Shown here one piece after another: positions 1 to 11,030 of a DNA stretch of 45,401 bases (position 1 is its first letter; every line of letters begins with the position of its first letter). This DNA comes from Phoronis australis (Eukaryota > Phoronida > Phoronidae), in the NCBI GenBank assembly GCA_002633005.1, contig NMRA01000911.1, positions 56,345-101,745 of the forward strand. Direction: 5' to 3'. The notes beneath the pieces were generated by a model. That model was not told the DNA's origin. It saw only the letters and a program-made list of their open reading frames with translations, and ran no database searches. A program made the position numbers and the translations under genes.

Positions 1-516
1 AATAAAATGGCTGCCGAAGGCAGTGCACATTTGAAATAACTCGGCACAAATTAAAGAAAACTTCCGAATCGATGAATGCGGTATATCTGTGAGAGTTAAA
101 TCGAATCCTATTCAGATCATAACTTTGAAGTGGAATAATTCGGTGAGTACAACAGCAAGTCGGTTTTATGCTTAGGCGGACGAACATTGGGCTCCCCAGT
201 ATATAAAAAGAAACTACGAGACAGTACAGAAACAAATTTGAGGAAGAAACATTGAATATTTACTTTCTCCTGATAAATCTGGTTGTAAAACACATCAAAT
301 GAGTTATTAAATGTAAGAACAAAAATTTAAATGTCAAATTATTCCTCCGAAAGCAAACTGGGTTAAAACGGAGAGCGCCCAACAAAATACTTCAATAATA
401 TACAGTCTATAAATTATTACAATTATTTATTTATAACACTGGGTAAGATTGCGGATATTTAAAAAGAGATCAAAAGAATTACTGAAAGTAAAATCAAATT
501 TTTATCAAATAATTTA
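1..516. other. Non-coding, nothing recognised
   Basis: AT-rich sequence with frequent stops in all frames. I see no coding signal, RNA gene or repeat edge here. Probably intergenic or intronic. Confidence 0.5.
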
Positions 517-1040
517 TGCTAAGAAAGGCAATGACAATTTTGACATTAAACCAATATTTAAAGAACCTTCTTTTCCTGTCTTTTCCGACAGTGTGACCAA
601 TTTTTTGAACGGAGTAATTCTCTAGACGAGACGTCTTACGTTTTAAATAACATTTAATATGATAATAGGCCAAGTAATACAGTTCAACGAGTAATAATGT
701 CGTCAATGTCAAAATTTGAAAACAGCATTTTTTCCTTTTTGCCTTCCTTAAACGTTTTTGGGATGATTTGATACATTTTATTTTGCGACATTTCAATTCA
801 ATTTACGTCAAAACCAAAATATCCTTGACTTAGAGAACTGTGGTGTTATAGCACGCAAAACGAAACTTGTTAAACCAGTTCCTGGAAATCGGAGATCTCA
901 CTTTATTAAAAGTAGTGTATACGTTAACAGCTGGGCAAATAAACATGAAACATTTTTCACTAGAATATATCAAATAACCAGACGTATAAGTGAATTGTGC
1001 TGAAAACCAACAAAGCTCAGGTCTCCTTCTGCAAACAGAT
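517..1040. repeat. Duplicated block A1, first part
   Basis: This block aligns by eye, in the same orientation, with 6900-7440. Shared landmarks in the same order are ATTTTGACATT, the TCTCTAGACG region, GTCTTACGTTTTAAA, TAATACAGTTCAA followed by GAGTAATAATGTCGTC, GAAACTTGTTA, and GAAAACCAACAAAGCTCAG near the end. Many substitutions and small indels separate the copies, so the duplication is old. Short ORFs on both strands exist in each copy, but none keeps one frame across both, so I do not call a protein. It lies before block B1, and its relative follows B1. Confidence 0.75.
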
Positions 1041-2030
1041 TTTTGAAAAGATTTTCATAACGTGCTTACGGTGTTCAAAACTGTAATTCAAAATTTTTTG
1101 TTTCTATGAGGCCTTCATCTACAAAGAGACTGTAGACAGGGTGATCCTCATTTTTATTCTATGTGCCGAAATCTTGTAAATAATGGAGGAACATAATAGA
1201 GAAATAAATTGTAAATTGAATGAAAACACAGATTACAAAAGCACTCAGTGTGCGGAATATACAACATTTATTTTCTGTTTGCACGTAGGCTCCTTGGAAG
1301 AGAAGTTGAAGGTATTGGATCTATATGCAAATATTACTGGATTTAGATAAGTAATCCTAAACGAAATGTAATTTGGGTTGGAAGTGAAAAGTTTTCAAAA
1401 AAGTCTGCATGTATAAAAATAGACGCTGGAGTTTAAGATGGGGACTTAGGAAGTTTAGACTGTTGTTGTTAAATCTTGGCAGTCGCAAATTTCTGAAACA
1501 GCTTGGCATCTCAAAAGACGAAATCATAAAACATGAAAACTTTTTCTTGACAGTCAAATTGAAGGTAAAGAGCAACCTTTGACGTGGATATTCATGCCAC
1601 AGTTAATGTTTCTTTACTAAACAATACAATGGTGTATACTCACGCGAATACAGCGTTGCCTCTATAATTTACATAACAGTGATGTGTTTTATAGGCTACC
1701 AATCTTTTTAGGAGAGGTATTTCCTATAAGAATAATATAATCTCGTTTAATGGCATTTTGGGGTGATTTCTTTACATATGATAATTTGTTAAAAAGAAAT
1801 ATAAATTATTTTTGCTATAATTTTCTTTGGTCAGTTCAGTAAAAATCATTCAAAAATGTCATCCGAAGTATTAATTAAAGTTATCGGATTAATTTTATCT
1901 TTTTAACTGTCCTATCATTCTGGCAGTAAACATATTTATAGTATATTAAACAGAAGTCAACGGAAATCTACTGCTCAAAGAAAGTTTAAAAATTTAGGAA
2001 ATATTATCGATTTATCCCTGTACATACTGT
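1041..2030. other. Unique spacer inside block A1
   Basis: Homology between A1 and A2 breaks at about 1040 and resumes at about 2910, whereas the A2 gap is only ~330 bp. The ~1.9 kb in A1 is therefore mostly inserted DNA, and it includes the LINE tail that follows. Otherwise this stretch is AT-rich and I see no gene in it. Confidence 0.45.
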
Positions 2031-2051
2031 ATATAGAAAAGTTCTTATGAA

Positions 2052-2414
2052 ATGGCTGTTTCAAGCGTAAATAAGACAAACAATAAGTCGCACTATCAAT
2101 ATAAGTTGCTGCATAGGATCATTGTTGCGAATGCAAATGCTCGATTGTTTAAAATTAATTATGTTGATTCTGTGTCGTGTATCATTTGTAACAACGAGCG
2201 TGTGACAATCGAACACTTATTTGTACGTTGTTGTGTTACAAGTTCTCTTTGGCGCAAAATTGAGAGTCTGTTGTCAACAAAGATTGATTCCGGACTTCAC
2301 TTAGATAAAAATGCAATATTTTTGAGATCCCTTTTAAAAATTATACATCTTACTCAAGTGGTTTTCGTTGTATACGAAATATTACATTTTCACCACAAAA
2401 ATATAATAGAATGA
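2052..2414 (+). mobile_element. LINE (L1/Tx1-like) ORF2 C-terminal zinc-knuckle relic
   Basis: The 120-residue frame holds the C-terminal tail of a non-LTR retrotransposon ORF2. Residues ~18-33 read HYQYKLLHRIIVANA, then a C-x2-C-x8-H-x4-C knuckle (CIICNNERVTIEHLFVRC) and a conserved tryptophan (SSLWRKI). This is the zf-RVT pattern found after reverse transcriptase in L1/Tx1-type LINEs. The sequence just before 2052 continues the family pattern in another frame, so the copy is frameshifted. No reverse transcriptase is seen upstream, so it is 5'-truncated as usual for LINEs. It sits in the insertion that separates the two parts of A1. Confidence 0.75.
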
Positions 2415-2909
2415 TTAAATTTTAAATGTATTTATTAATTACCTAAAAATAAATTGCATTAGTGAAAATGTTTTTCAAACCATAGCCATCCTAAATCAGG
2501 AGAGCGTCAAGAACTCTGGACACCATGGAAGTCTATTTTTTGCTCACTAAGGAAGTTTTCTTTCACTCGAGCGACCATCATAACTCCTCTTGAGGCATCT
2601 GTGCCTGATTCGAGGTGAATATTGTGGTTTATATACTTTCACTGATAAAAAATGATGATTTCTTATGTTGCGTTTGACGAATAAATGGTAAAATAATAGT
2701 TTTCATGATGGGACTTTCAATAACACTGACAATCACCATGGCTCATCATTTCAATTTTCGCAAGCATCTCATCTTCGTCTTGAATCCTTAAAATTATTGC
2801 ACCTCCTGGTTCTCGAATACTGAGAAGGTTCTTAGCCAGCTGCAGTGGCTTCGTGGTTAATTTGAGAAGAAAAAAACTCGTCAGAGTTAATTAAACTGTC
2901 CACGAATTC
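2415..2909. other. Non-coding spacer, possible LINE 3' region
   Basis: AT-rich sequence after the LINE tail. It may hold the 3' untranslated part of that element, but I see no clear poly(A) end or target-site duplication. Confidence 0.35.
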
Positions 2910-3480
2910 CATGCTATAAGTGTGCTTCAAGTGACAATTGTCTCCACTGCGTGATGTTATATAAGTTATTGTCCTTCCGTAAAATACAGAGAGAATCCAT
3001 TCCGGAGGAGGGTGAAAATGGAAATTGTCACGAGCAGTCCCTCTATCCCAATTTCAGAAAATTGTGTATACACGTAATTTTGTGAAACCCGAAAAGGGGG
3101 AACTGAATTGATTCAGAAAACTTGACCTCTTTTAGACTACTTGTACCTGCACCTCTTCAAAAGATTCCAATGATGTCGATTACAGCCAACATTTTTGCAA
3201 CTATAAAACTCTAGGGAAAGAAATGCTTTCGATGAACAACTGTATAAAACTTTGAAATTTTCTATACATTATCTTCATAACGTGAAACCGAGGCATACAT
3301 GTACATGTATATTTACGTTTTGAGAAGCCAGCTCTAAATTTCACCACTGCAGTCATACATTGACTCAAGTTTCAGAATAATTAAACGCTGGAAATATTCT
3401 TTATTCCATCCAGGATGTACATTCAAGACCTGTCAAAGCAATGAAAATATTTATTCTGTTTCAGAGTAATCACATGCGGG
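2910..3480. repeat. Duplicated block A1, second part
   Basis: Aligns in the same orientation with 7775-8300. Landmarks are GTGTGCTTCAAGTGACAATT, a TAATTTT(G/A)T(G/A)AAACC stretch, ACCTCTTCAAAAGA, TTTTGAGAAG, and CACCTGTCAAAGCAA or its close variant near the end. No ORF is conserved between copies. It ends just before block B1. Confidence 0.7.
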
Positions 3481-4327
3481 ATTCTTTAGAAACTGCAACC
3501 GTTACTGTGACGGGACGTTCGTAACGAAAATAAAATACACAAAACATTCAGACTTCACTTAGGTGAACTTGGGTAATCCTGCAAAAAGATTTTGGAAAAA
3601 AGTTGGGCAATATTTAAAAAACTGTCCTGATTTAAATTATTGTTTATTATGTTAGACATAGAGACACAGCAGAGCAGGTTATACTGTACTTATGTAGCAA
3701 AACGATAATAAGATAGCCAAACATTAAACAAGCACCAAAGTAGTTTAGAGAATAGTAATACTATATTGAGGCTGTTATAGGATACAGGCAAATTACACGC
3801 CATAAATCAAGTAAATAGAAAAGTACTAATGTGGTCACATTTACAAAATGCGAGCAAATTAGGTGTACAATGAGACACCTTTAGTCGGCACAGATAATAC
3901 GTCACGAAATGGAAATAGCATTTTGTCTGACTACTTTTGACATTCTGTATTTCAGATGTCTCTGAGTCTTGTATACATGAAATGCGCTACTGCGGCAATT
4001 CCATTTACTCAACAACCCTTTGTCACAGTTCAAATCGACGGTCTTCCTCAGTGATTTTTTTCATTCCAAAGGCATCAAACTGTGCGAGTTTCCCAGAACG
4101 ATTGAGTGCTGCTAAACGGGAAAATATTTAATCTGCTGAGGTGAGAGACATTCTTCTGGACATCACTATGACCAGGAGCAATACATTCATAGGTTACAAA
4201 TAATGCTTTGCTGGCTTTTTGTTTGTATAGTTAGGACCTTTCGGCAAATTCATTGATGCCAGTTAGAAGCTGGGTCCTAACAGGGTTGACTATTCCATCA
4301 GATTCAGCAGTGAGAAACTGATTCGAC

Positions 4328-4392
4328 TTATGGATCTTTGGCAAAGGCGTGGGCAGCCAGAATGATGGTTGTTCCCCCTCGTTTCCACTTGT
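4328..4392 (-). pseudogene. Block B gene relic, last coding exon (copy 1)
   Basis: On the minus strand a splice acceptor (TATTTACAG) precedes a short open stretch that ends TIILAAHAFAKDP then TAA. Copy 2 has the same acceptor and ends TIILDAHAFAKDP then TAA. Conservation of this frame and stop suggests the true C-terminus. In copy 1 the bases just after the acceptor differ in length, so the frame from the acceptor does not reach this ending cleanly. Function unknown. Confidence 0.5.
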
Positions 4393-4874
4393 CTGTAAAT
4401 ATTACAATTATATGCAATTTAATCCGTAAGCACAAGAATTATATTTTCCATGAATAGCCTTTCCCCAAAGAATAGATTTTCACCATTCACAATAGCTTGG
4501 AAAGATGGCCACTGACATATGCATACAACCCTCATTGTGTGCAAGCAGCACTCAAAACAAAAGGTGTCGTCAATTAATGAAAATGTAAATTCACTACTAA
4601 ACCTGGAAAACCATCAATTTTAATATATAGCATTGCCACAGCTTCGAAATGCCATAAAGATAAGACAAGATCCAACACTTTTCATGCCACGATGCTGATT
4701 GAGAAAATTTTATGTTTAAGCACATTATTTTCAGGCTAAAAGGAATGCAATTGCATCTTAAATATTTTTAGCTAAATGCACCTTTCAAAATTTGCCTCAG
4801 TGGTCACTAAAACTTTCCGGAGCAACTATAAAAATCCTGTTATGATCTATTTGGAGTACCTAAGCTTTCATTAC

Positions 4875-5048
4875 AAGCAGTCTTCCCTCTCAGAGGAATT
4901 TTCAAATGTTGACAGTTGTGGTGAAATAACTGGCACAGAACTAAACAGACTGTGCACTTATGAACATAGTTCCTCACAATAAACATAGTTCAAGGTCTGT
5001 TAACGCCATCCATTGACTCACAAGCTCTGGCCCAAACTCGCAAAACAT
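4875..5048 (-). pseudogene. Block B gene relic, internal exon (copy 1, frameshifted)
   Basis: Counterpart of the open exon at 25976-26140. It begins with the same MFCEFGPELVSQW residues on the minus strand, then meets a TGA about 25 codons in and shifts frame. The segment is 174 bp against 165 bp in copy 2. After the break another frame carries the related HHNCQHLKIPLRGK. This copy cannot encode the exon as it stands, so I call it a pseudogene. Function unknown. Confidence 0.55.
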
Positions 5049-6143
5049 AACTTATGCACCCAAAAATCACAGTGCGTGGAGCACAATCCACTTTGTCTGT
5101 AAATACAGCATATACAAAGAGTTTTGTCTGCAAATACAAGGGCAGTGTTACAGTTCATCAGTAATGTTGTAATGCAGATGAGTTAGTGACCAGTTTTTGA
5201 GTCAATGTGCAGTTTACAAGCCCACCAATTTGCAAATCTTGTAGTTACATGTACATACTCTTGTAACTATGGATAACGTGCACAGTAAAACCCAAAACTC
5301 GCTGAAAGCACGGTATTTTTATTTGTCTACGAAGTTTATAAGCAACCACAATACAACTAAAATAAAAATCTACTACAACTACTGTTTTGCTATCATTAAA
5401 TGTTGATGCACTTATTCTGGGAACAAAGAATCTCAGAACTTAAAGGTTTTGTGCAGCAACACTCCAATTCATTAACTAACTACTTACTAGTACTCTTTCT
5501 GTAGTAAGCTTAACAACAGTGGCTAACTTCTTTGGTAAACGCTAACAATTTCTGCATAGATCTGCAATAGAATTTTATGGAAAGTAGGCATAACAGAACT
5601 CCCAATAGAATGCTGTATTTTGAATCCCCAAATGTTTTCCCCATGCTTATTCTTAAGATTGAATGATTCAGGTATTAAGGACCTTAACGGTGTTAAAACT
5701 TTAGCCATGTTAATTAAATTAGGCCCCATTGTAATGGGGTTCTACTGCATATTAATTATGTATCTCTGGTTATACAGATAGAGCAATGTGACCAATCAGA
5801 AGTGACTACAGGTGAATTAGATGAGAAATTGGTGTCAGCTAGGAGACAAGGACTCGATTAAATCTTTTGATAATGGACACCAAATTTCCACTTCTTACAA
5901 ATGCGTATTCATAAACTGTAATGTATTTCGACAAACCCTAAATATTGAGATAAAGTGAATATTAGAAGTCAGTACTGGAAGAAGTTACTAAATTTACTCT
6001 CGTACTCGAGTTTCGCTTTACTTCATGTAAGGTTGTGCCCTTTACGGCGACTGCAGTCAGTACCTAGTTGAGAAAGCAAATACAATAAAGTAGTTATCAA
6101 CAGGTGTAGAGTATTGATGACCCGCAGCTGCATAACAACTTAC
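5049..6143. other. Presumed intron and non-coding part of block B, copy 1
   Basis: Between exon-like segments. It contains one copy of a motif (GAGTCAATGTGCAGTTTACA, near 5200) that is tandemly expanded in copy 2. Homology with copy 2 weakens between about 5380 and 6060. No other gene seen. Confidence 0.45.
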
Positions 6144-6326
6144 CTGACCCAACTGGAATCGATACATTCTGCTCTTTCAGAATTTCTTTGTTGACTGTAT
6201 TTCCACTTATATTCCAAACTCAAGCTTGACCTTGGGCTTAGAGCCTTTCTGATGTTGATGGTGGGCATATATTACTTTTACTTGGTCTCCATCTGATTCC
6301 ATGCTGAGATCGACGATTCCCACAAA
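6144..6326 (-). pseudogene. Block B gene relic, exon with two possible donors (copy 1)
   Basis: The minus strand has an acceptor (TTTACAACAG) followed by an open frame beginning FVGIVDLSMESDGDQVKV. A consensus donor, CAG then GTAAG, closes the segment at 6144. The frame from the acceptor meets TAA after KPKVKLEFGI; the following bases read GNTVNKEILKEQNVSIPVGS in another frame up to the donor. Copy 2 has the same layout, including the stop, so either an inner donor was used or both copies share an old frameshift. Confidence 0.5.
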
Positions 6327-6362
6327 CTGTTGTAAACAAGCCCACTCTGACCCTTGCAAAAA

Positions 6363-6622
6363 TCAGCTGCCGCTTTCAGTTTCAGCACTGTCAGTGAACG
6401 GGACTGGGTCGGTGACTTTAACATATTTCAAATGGCTTGCTATGGACTTGCTGCAATCAGTTAGTGCTTCGATTGCTTGCTGCATGGTTTCGATATTCCT
6501 TTGAAGCTCCATAAAACAGATTTGAAGCATTATGCCAACGAACACACTATATTAACTACTTCATCCTCCTCATCAGCTTTTTTTTCTTCAGTGATATCAG
6601 AGACACCTGAAGGGCTTTTCAT
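6363..6622 (-). pseudogene. Block B gene relic, first recognisable exon, coiled-coil (copy 1)
   Basis: An ATG at 6622 on the minus strand starts MKSPSGVSDITEEK followed by acidic residues, and ends at a stop after 30 residues. The next frame (6363-6545) continues with a likely coiled-coil segment, LQRNIETMQQAIEALTD, and ends ETESGS then TGA. Copy 2 begins with the same MKSPSGVSDITEEK. The join between the two frames here looks like a frameshift in a once continuous acidic plus coiled-coil region. I do not recognise the family. Confidence 0.5.
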
Positions 6623-6899
6623 GAAAATGGTACTTTACAGTAAAAAAAAAACAAAACAAAAAATACTAATTTTATTAAATTTTATTTGCTAAGAAATAAG
6701 TCCAATAATTTAACAGCCATTTGAGCACTTTTAAATCTCAAAACTCATCATTTTCGATGACTAGTAGCTATTGTCACAAGTGCTCACTTTGGCTGAGGTG
6801 GCTGCGAACAATTGCTCATTACTATATGAAGACATGTGTTTGCCGGTGGTTTTGATGCCAAATATCTATTCTACTAAATATTTATAGAAAGTTTTATTT

Positions 6900-7440
6900 T
6901 AAGAAAATCGGTGGCAATTTTGACATTGAACAAATATTGAAAGAACAATATTTTCCTTTCTTGTCGGACACTGAGGTCAATGGTTTCAAGGGAAAAATCT
7001 CTAGACGGGAAGTCTTACGTTTTAAAAGCGTTTAACATTATGGAAGGCCAGGTAATACAGTTCAATGAGTAATAATGTCGTCTGAAAACAGACATTTTTT
7101 GCTTCCTGGTTACCTGAAACGTTTTTGGGGATGGCTTCATATATTCTATTCTGCAACATTTCAATTAAGTTTAGACCAAAATGTCTTTGACTCACATAAC
7201 TCTGGTGTTATAATAAACAAAGCGAAACTTGTTAGACCATGTCAGTTTTTGGTTAATTGGGGGATCTTACTTTGTTAAAAATAGCGTATACGTCAGCAGA
7301 TGGGCGAATAAACTTGAAATATTTTACAACCAAAATGGGCTTGTTAAAGGCAAATACATTTGTGAATGTATAAGACTTATATTTATATAATGTTATGAAT
7401 GTTATTGAAAACCAACAAAGCTCAGGCCTCCTCCCACTGA
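6900..7440. repeat. Duplicated block A2, first part
   Basis: Direct counterpart of 517-1040, placed directly after block B1, so the order is A1-B1-A2. A 67-codon plus-strand ORF (7075-7278) is not kept in the A1 copy, so I leave it uncalled. Confidence 0.75.
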
Positions 7441-7774
7441 ATTAGAGTCTTGCGAAGAGCTGGTAAAATATAACGGTCTAACTCATCTAAATGTCGCATG
7501 AACATCGAACGACAATTACATGACATTTTAACTTGGGAAACTTTTTCTCCAAGAGATGTGTCATTCAGTTTTATATTTCGTCATTCCCCCACAAAGCTGT
7601 CACTAATTATTTTCTACTCAGTATCCCTTAGCACTTACTCATTTCAAGTATTTCAGGAGGCTTCAAGGCAGCTTAACACAATAGTCATAGCTTTGCGATT
7701 GTTTTGAGATCTTCGCCAAAATATGTAAAACGTACATGAATCCCAAGTTATCTGGAAAAACAAGACTTGAAGTA
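7441..7774. other. Spacer inside block A2
   Basis: Corresponds in position to the larger spacer at 1041-2909 but I see little similarity. No gene recognised. Confidence 0.4.
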
Positions 7775-8300
7775 CCAATTGAGTGTGCTTCAAGTGACAA
7801 TTGTCGCCACCCACTGCTCTTACACAAGTTGCCTGAAATTATCCTGTACCATACGGAGACGACTTCAAGCCGAAGGACAGTCGCTCAATCCTCGTATTCG
7901 AGAGAGAGAGAGGGAGAGAAAGACCCTATACTTGTAATTTTATAAAACCAGAGAAGTGTTTCACGTGATTCAAAAAACAATTTTGTGTTCCTGGTACCTC
8001 TTCAAAAGACTCTCGTGGTGTCTGTGAGTACCCTTGAAGTCAATATTTTTTACTATGTAACTCAAGAGAAAAGGAAATTTTCGGTGAACAATCTCCACTC
8101 AATTCTAAAACATTGTAAACATATTATTGACCATCTCCAGTTGCCATCCGCGGCATAGTTTTTGAGAAGTCAAATGTCATTTTTTTCAAGGCAATCATAC
8201 CTTAACCACATTAGTTTCACAATAAACTCGCGTGGGAACTTTTCTCAGTCTATGCAACCTTTACATTCATCACCTGTCAAAGCAAAGTAGTCGCCTAAAA
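7775..8300. repeat. Duplicated block A2, second part
   Basis: Direct counterpart of 2910-3480. It includes a short (GA)n tract at about 7900-7920. Similarity ends near 8300 without an obvious boundary signature. Confidence 0.65.
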
Positions 8301-8891
8301 CTAAAAAACTGCATGCACAATGTATAATGCTCTCGACTGTTGAATATCAGTTGATCTTGTTTGGATAGGATTTTTCCATAAAAAACTTAATTGTTTACAT
8401 GTATTCAGCGCACTCCTTTGGTGTTACCTTACACACACTAGAACCAAAATTTTTGAGACACAATGGCACCATTGGCAAATATGTGGTTTGTTTCTGAAAG
8501 CAATCTAGCCCAAAACATATTCAGTGTGATAATGAATGAATGCTGTTTTATAGAATACTTTACTATGAAAGCTTAACATCGTTTTATTCTGTACAATTCA
8601 TATACAACCAGCTGCCAAGCCTAGCGTAACGTGAATTCGAGAGCTCATTCCTCAACAAAGACTAGCATCAAAGGCAATATCCGCTTGATTTAAGTTGCTG
8701 GATCTATCTGAATTTGGTGAATAAGACGTTTCAAATACATGTTCAAGTGATTTGGTTGTAAATAATACATAGAACCTAATCAAGACCCTCTATCCAGATA
8801 CAAAATTCCCAAAGTCACTTGCCTTGCAGTCTCTTACAATGTAAATGTAACCGTAAAAACCTATCGTTTACATAATTCATGGCGTCAACAT
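8301..8891. other. Non-coding, nothing recognised
   Basis: AT-rich, many stops in all frames, no repeat edge or RNA gene seen. Confidence 0.45.
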
Positions 8892-11030
8892 GGATACATA
8901 CAGCCGATTTCATAAAGGTGGTATAATAAAACCAGGTTTAGGATTTAAAACTGGTCTTTCTAAACCTAATATAATTTTAGACCTAACTTCCATTTATTTC
9001 ACCAACGTGTTTCAAAGTCTGAAAGCCTAGTTTTGTTAGACCAGGGGGCGGGTTGAGTAAAACCAGGTGTATAGTATCCAATCCTCCCCCTGTGTCGATG
9101 TGGATTAACACTATTGAATGAAATCTTCATCATGAAGCACACAGCAGTAGAATCATTGGCGAAAAAGGTGTAAAAGCTTTCTCACGAGGAAAAATATACC
9201 GAATCAGAACTGATCAGAGAAAATGCCAATGTTATACAGAAAAAGTCAACGTATGCAGCAGACTTGCAGAGACAATAGTCCAGAGTAGCTGCACAGTTCC
9301 AGAATCGGAGAAATTGACAACTAGTTTAACGGGTGTCATTAAAATGAAGACCAGAAATGAAATTTCATCATTGAAAAAATTGCAAAGAAAAACGGCGAGG
9401 GACCCTGTGGCAGATCTAGGATATCCTGAGGGGACATTTTTCGGTTTGATTAATGTCTCTGCCTTACACACAGTAAAGTACATGCCCAGGATTTACCGCA
9501 ACACAATAAATGGCGATTTAGTCTCAAGTCATTTTACTGCGGGTGAAGGGTGGGGGGCAGGACCCCTGCCCGGCAACTTTAAATCAGGGACCAATATAGG
9601 TGGAACTCAGTCAGAAGAATCAGAAGATGCCGTCTTCAGTCAAGCCCGTGGGCAGAATGGTGAATGTTGGCCAAATCCCCTTTTGTCCACTGACGTCAAA
9701 CGCATTATGGCGCCCCCAGTGGAGGTCATGAGAACTCGTAAACCGAGTTAACCACTGATTTAGCCGATCAGTGCGGACCAAGTAGCATCAGACGAGTCAC
9801 AGATTTGGATAATTCTATCTATCGTAACTTTCGTCAATCCTCAAAATCTAAAAATGAAGAATGTTTTTGTGGTATGTTACATAGTGAATTCTGAGGTTGC
9901 GGCATGATAAATAATTTTACTCAGTTGAGTGTCTGAACTGAGTCCTGCGCCCGCGGGGTACTGGGGCCTACTGCGAATGGCCACGATACTTAGCATGCAG
10001 AGGTTGTATAAAACTTACGTTTGAACTTCTCATGATTTACGGCAGTGATAAGACGTCTGCTGCCTGTGAGTTGAATGCGGCCGAGAATTCGGTTATTTTG
10101 TTTTTCATATTAAAATATTTAAAGTTATGTCGACCAAAATGGTATATTTTGTTCATCCTAAGTCGAATTGCATTTGCCAAAGGTTTGCCTAAAACTCCGT
10201 AAATAATTCCATTCAAAAACAGCACTGTCCGTGGCCTGGCATACAAGCAAATTTATCGGTATAGAGTATCTTTGTTTGATACAAATGATGTCAGTCATCA
10301 CCCTGAGTCGAGTTACCAGTTGTGTAAACAAACTGCAGATTCCACAAGGGCAGGCTACCAGTGCAAAGTCTCCTAATCTCCATTGGGGGGCGCCAGCATG
10401 CTTGTGACGTCAGTGGACAAGAGGGGATTTGGCCAACATTCACCATTCTGCTGCCCGTAGCGTTTAAGACGATGACGTCATGCTCGAAGAATCGGAAGGA
10501 CACCCTGCAACACGCACTGGTCTATGCATAGACGGATCCAAGGGTGTCAAAGGGGTCCGGACCCCTTTTATCCCTTGATTGTCGTGATACCAAACTTAGA
10601 ATTTTCAAGTTCTTGATTTGCATTCCCCTTTTAAAAAACCTTTGACCCGACCCCCCTTTTAAATATCCTGGATCTGTCCCTGTTACGTTTGATCTTGTAT
10701 CGTCATCAACCCAAATATTGAAAATACTCCATTTTCGCTCTAAAAATGCGACGTAAATACAAACTGTGGCAGCATTCATTTCCACCTACTGTGTAGGCCT
10801 GTCATATTTAACAGCATTAAACTTGGTTAAGTTTTTAATACAGGTCCAAGAAATATAGATCTCGTTGGTGAAATAAATACTGACTTACACCAGGTCTGAA
10901 CTGGGGTTAACCCAGAATTTAGTAGACCACTGGTCTGAAAGTTGAACCAACTTCATGAAATGTAGATTATCTTTAAACCTGATGTAAGTCCAATTTAAAT
11001 CAGGTTTAACCTTAAACCACCACTGTATCC
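8892..11030. mobile_element. Foldback element with long inverted ends
   Basis: The left end (8892-9015) and right end (10830-11030) are inverted relative to each other. Both begin GGATACA, carry a GGTGGT(A/T)TAA segment and AAACC-rich stretches, and share a TTTATTTCACCAACG core (left ~8996-9010, right inverted ~10866-10880). The arms are diverged and differ in length. The interior has a lysine- and glutamate-rich region at 9140-9400 broken by stops, which might be old coding DNA. No transposase is visible, so it would be non-autonomous. AAACCAGGTTTA-type ends resemble some Harbinger-like MITEs, which is only an inference. Confidence 0.55.
9409..10679. mobile_element. Inner inverted-repeat element nested in the foldback element
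   Basis: Ends are GGCAGATCTAGGATATCC at the left and the inverse of AAATATCCTGGATCTGTCCC at the right. Subterminal inverted arms at 9613-9738 and 10369-10497 match closely; the core GAATGGTGAATGTTGGCC continues through CCACTGACGTCA with one change in about 45 bases. A 145-residue plus-strand ORF (9314-9751) spans the left arm and reads as a chance frame. No transposase seen. The higher identity of these arms than of the outer arms suggests a younger insertion. Confidence 0.65.

Larger units (their letters stand above)
3525..6880. repeat. Duplicated block B, copy 1
   Basis: About 3.3 kb that is repeated in the same orientation at 24630-27545. Matching landmarks run the whole length: TTATGTTAGACATAGAGAC and ACTTATGTAGCAAAA at the left, ATTGACTCACAAGCTCTGG in the middle, TTCAAATGGCTTG and GACACCTGAAGGGCTTTTC at the right. 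Minus-strand exon-like segments with splice signals lie at matching places in both copies. I see no terminal inverted repeats, so it looks like a duplicated gene segment rather than a DNA transposon. This copy carries more frame-breaking changes than the other. Confidence 0.85.

Noticed and set aside
494-796. 100-codon minus ORF in block A1
   Set aside because: Partial similarity exists in A2, but there the frame is broken at several places and the nucleotide conservation is not codon-like.
6301-6504. 67-codon plus ORF in block B1
   Set aside because: It is the antisense shadow of the minus-strand coiled-coil exon and is not conserved in copy 2.
9314-9751. 145-codon plus ORF
   Set aside because: It crosses the end and an inverted arm of the inner foldback element, has no domain, and its reading frame is not matched in the other arm.
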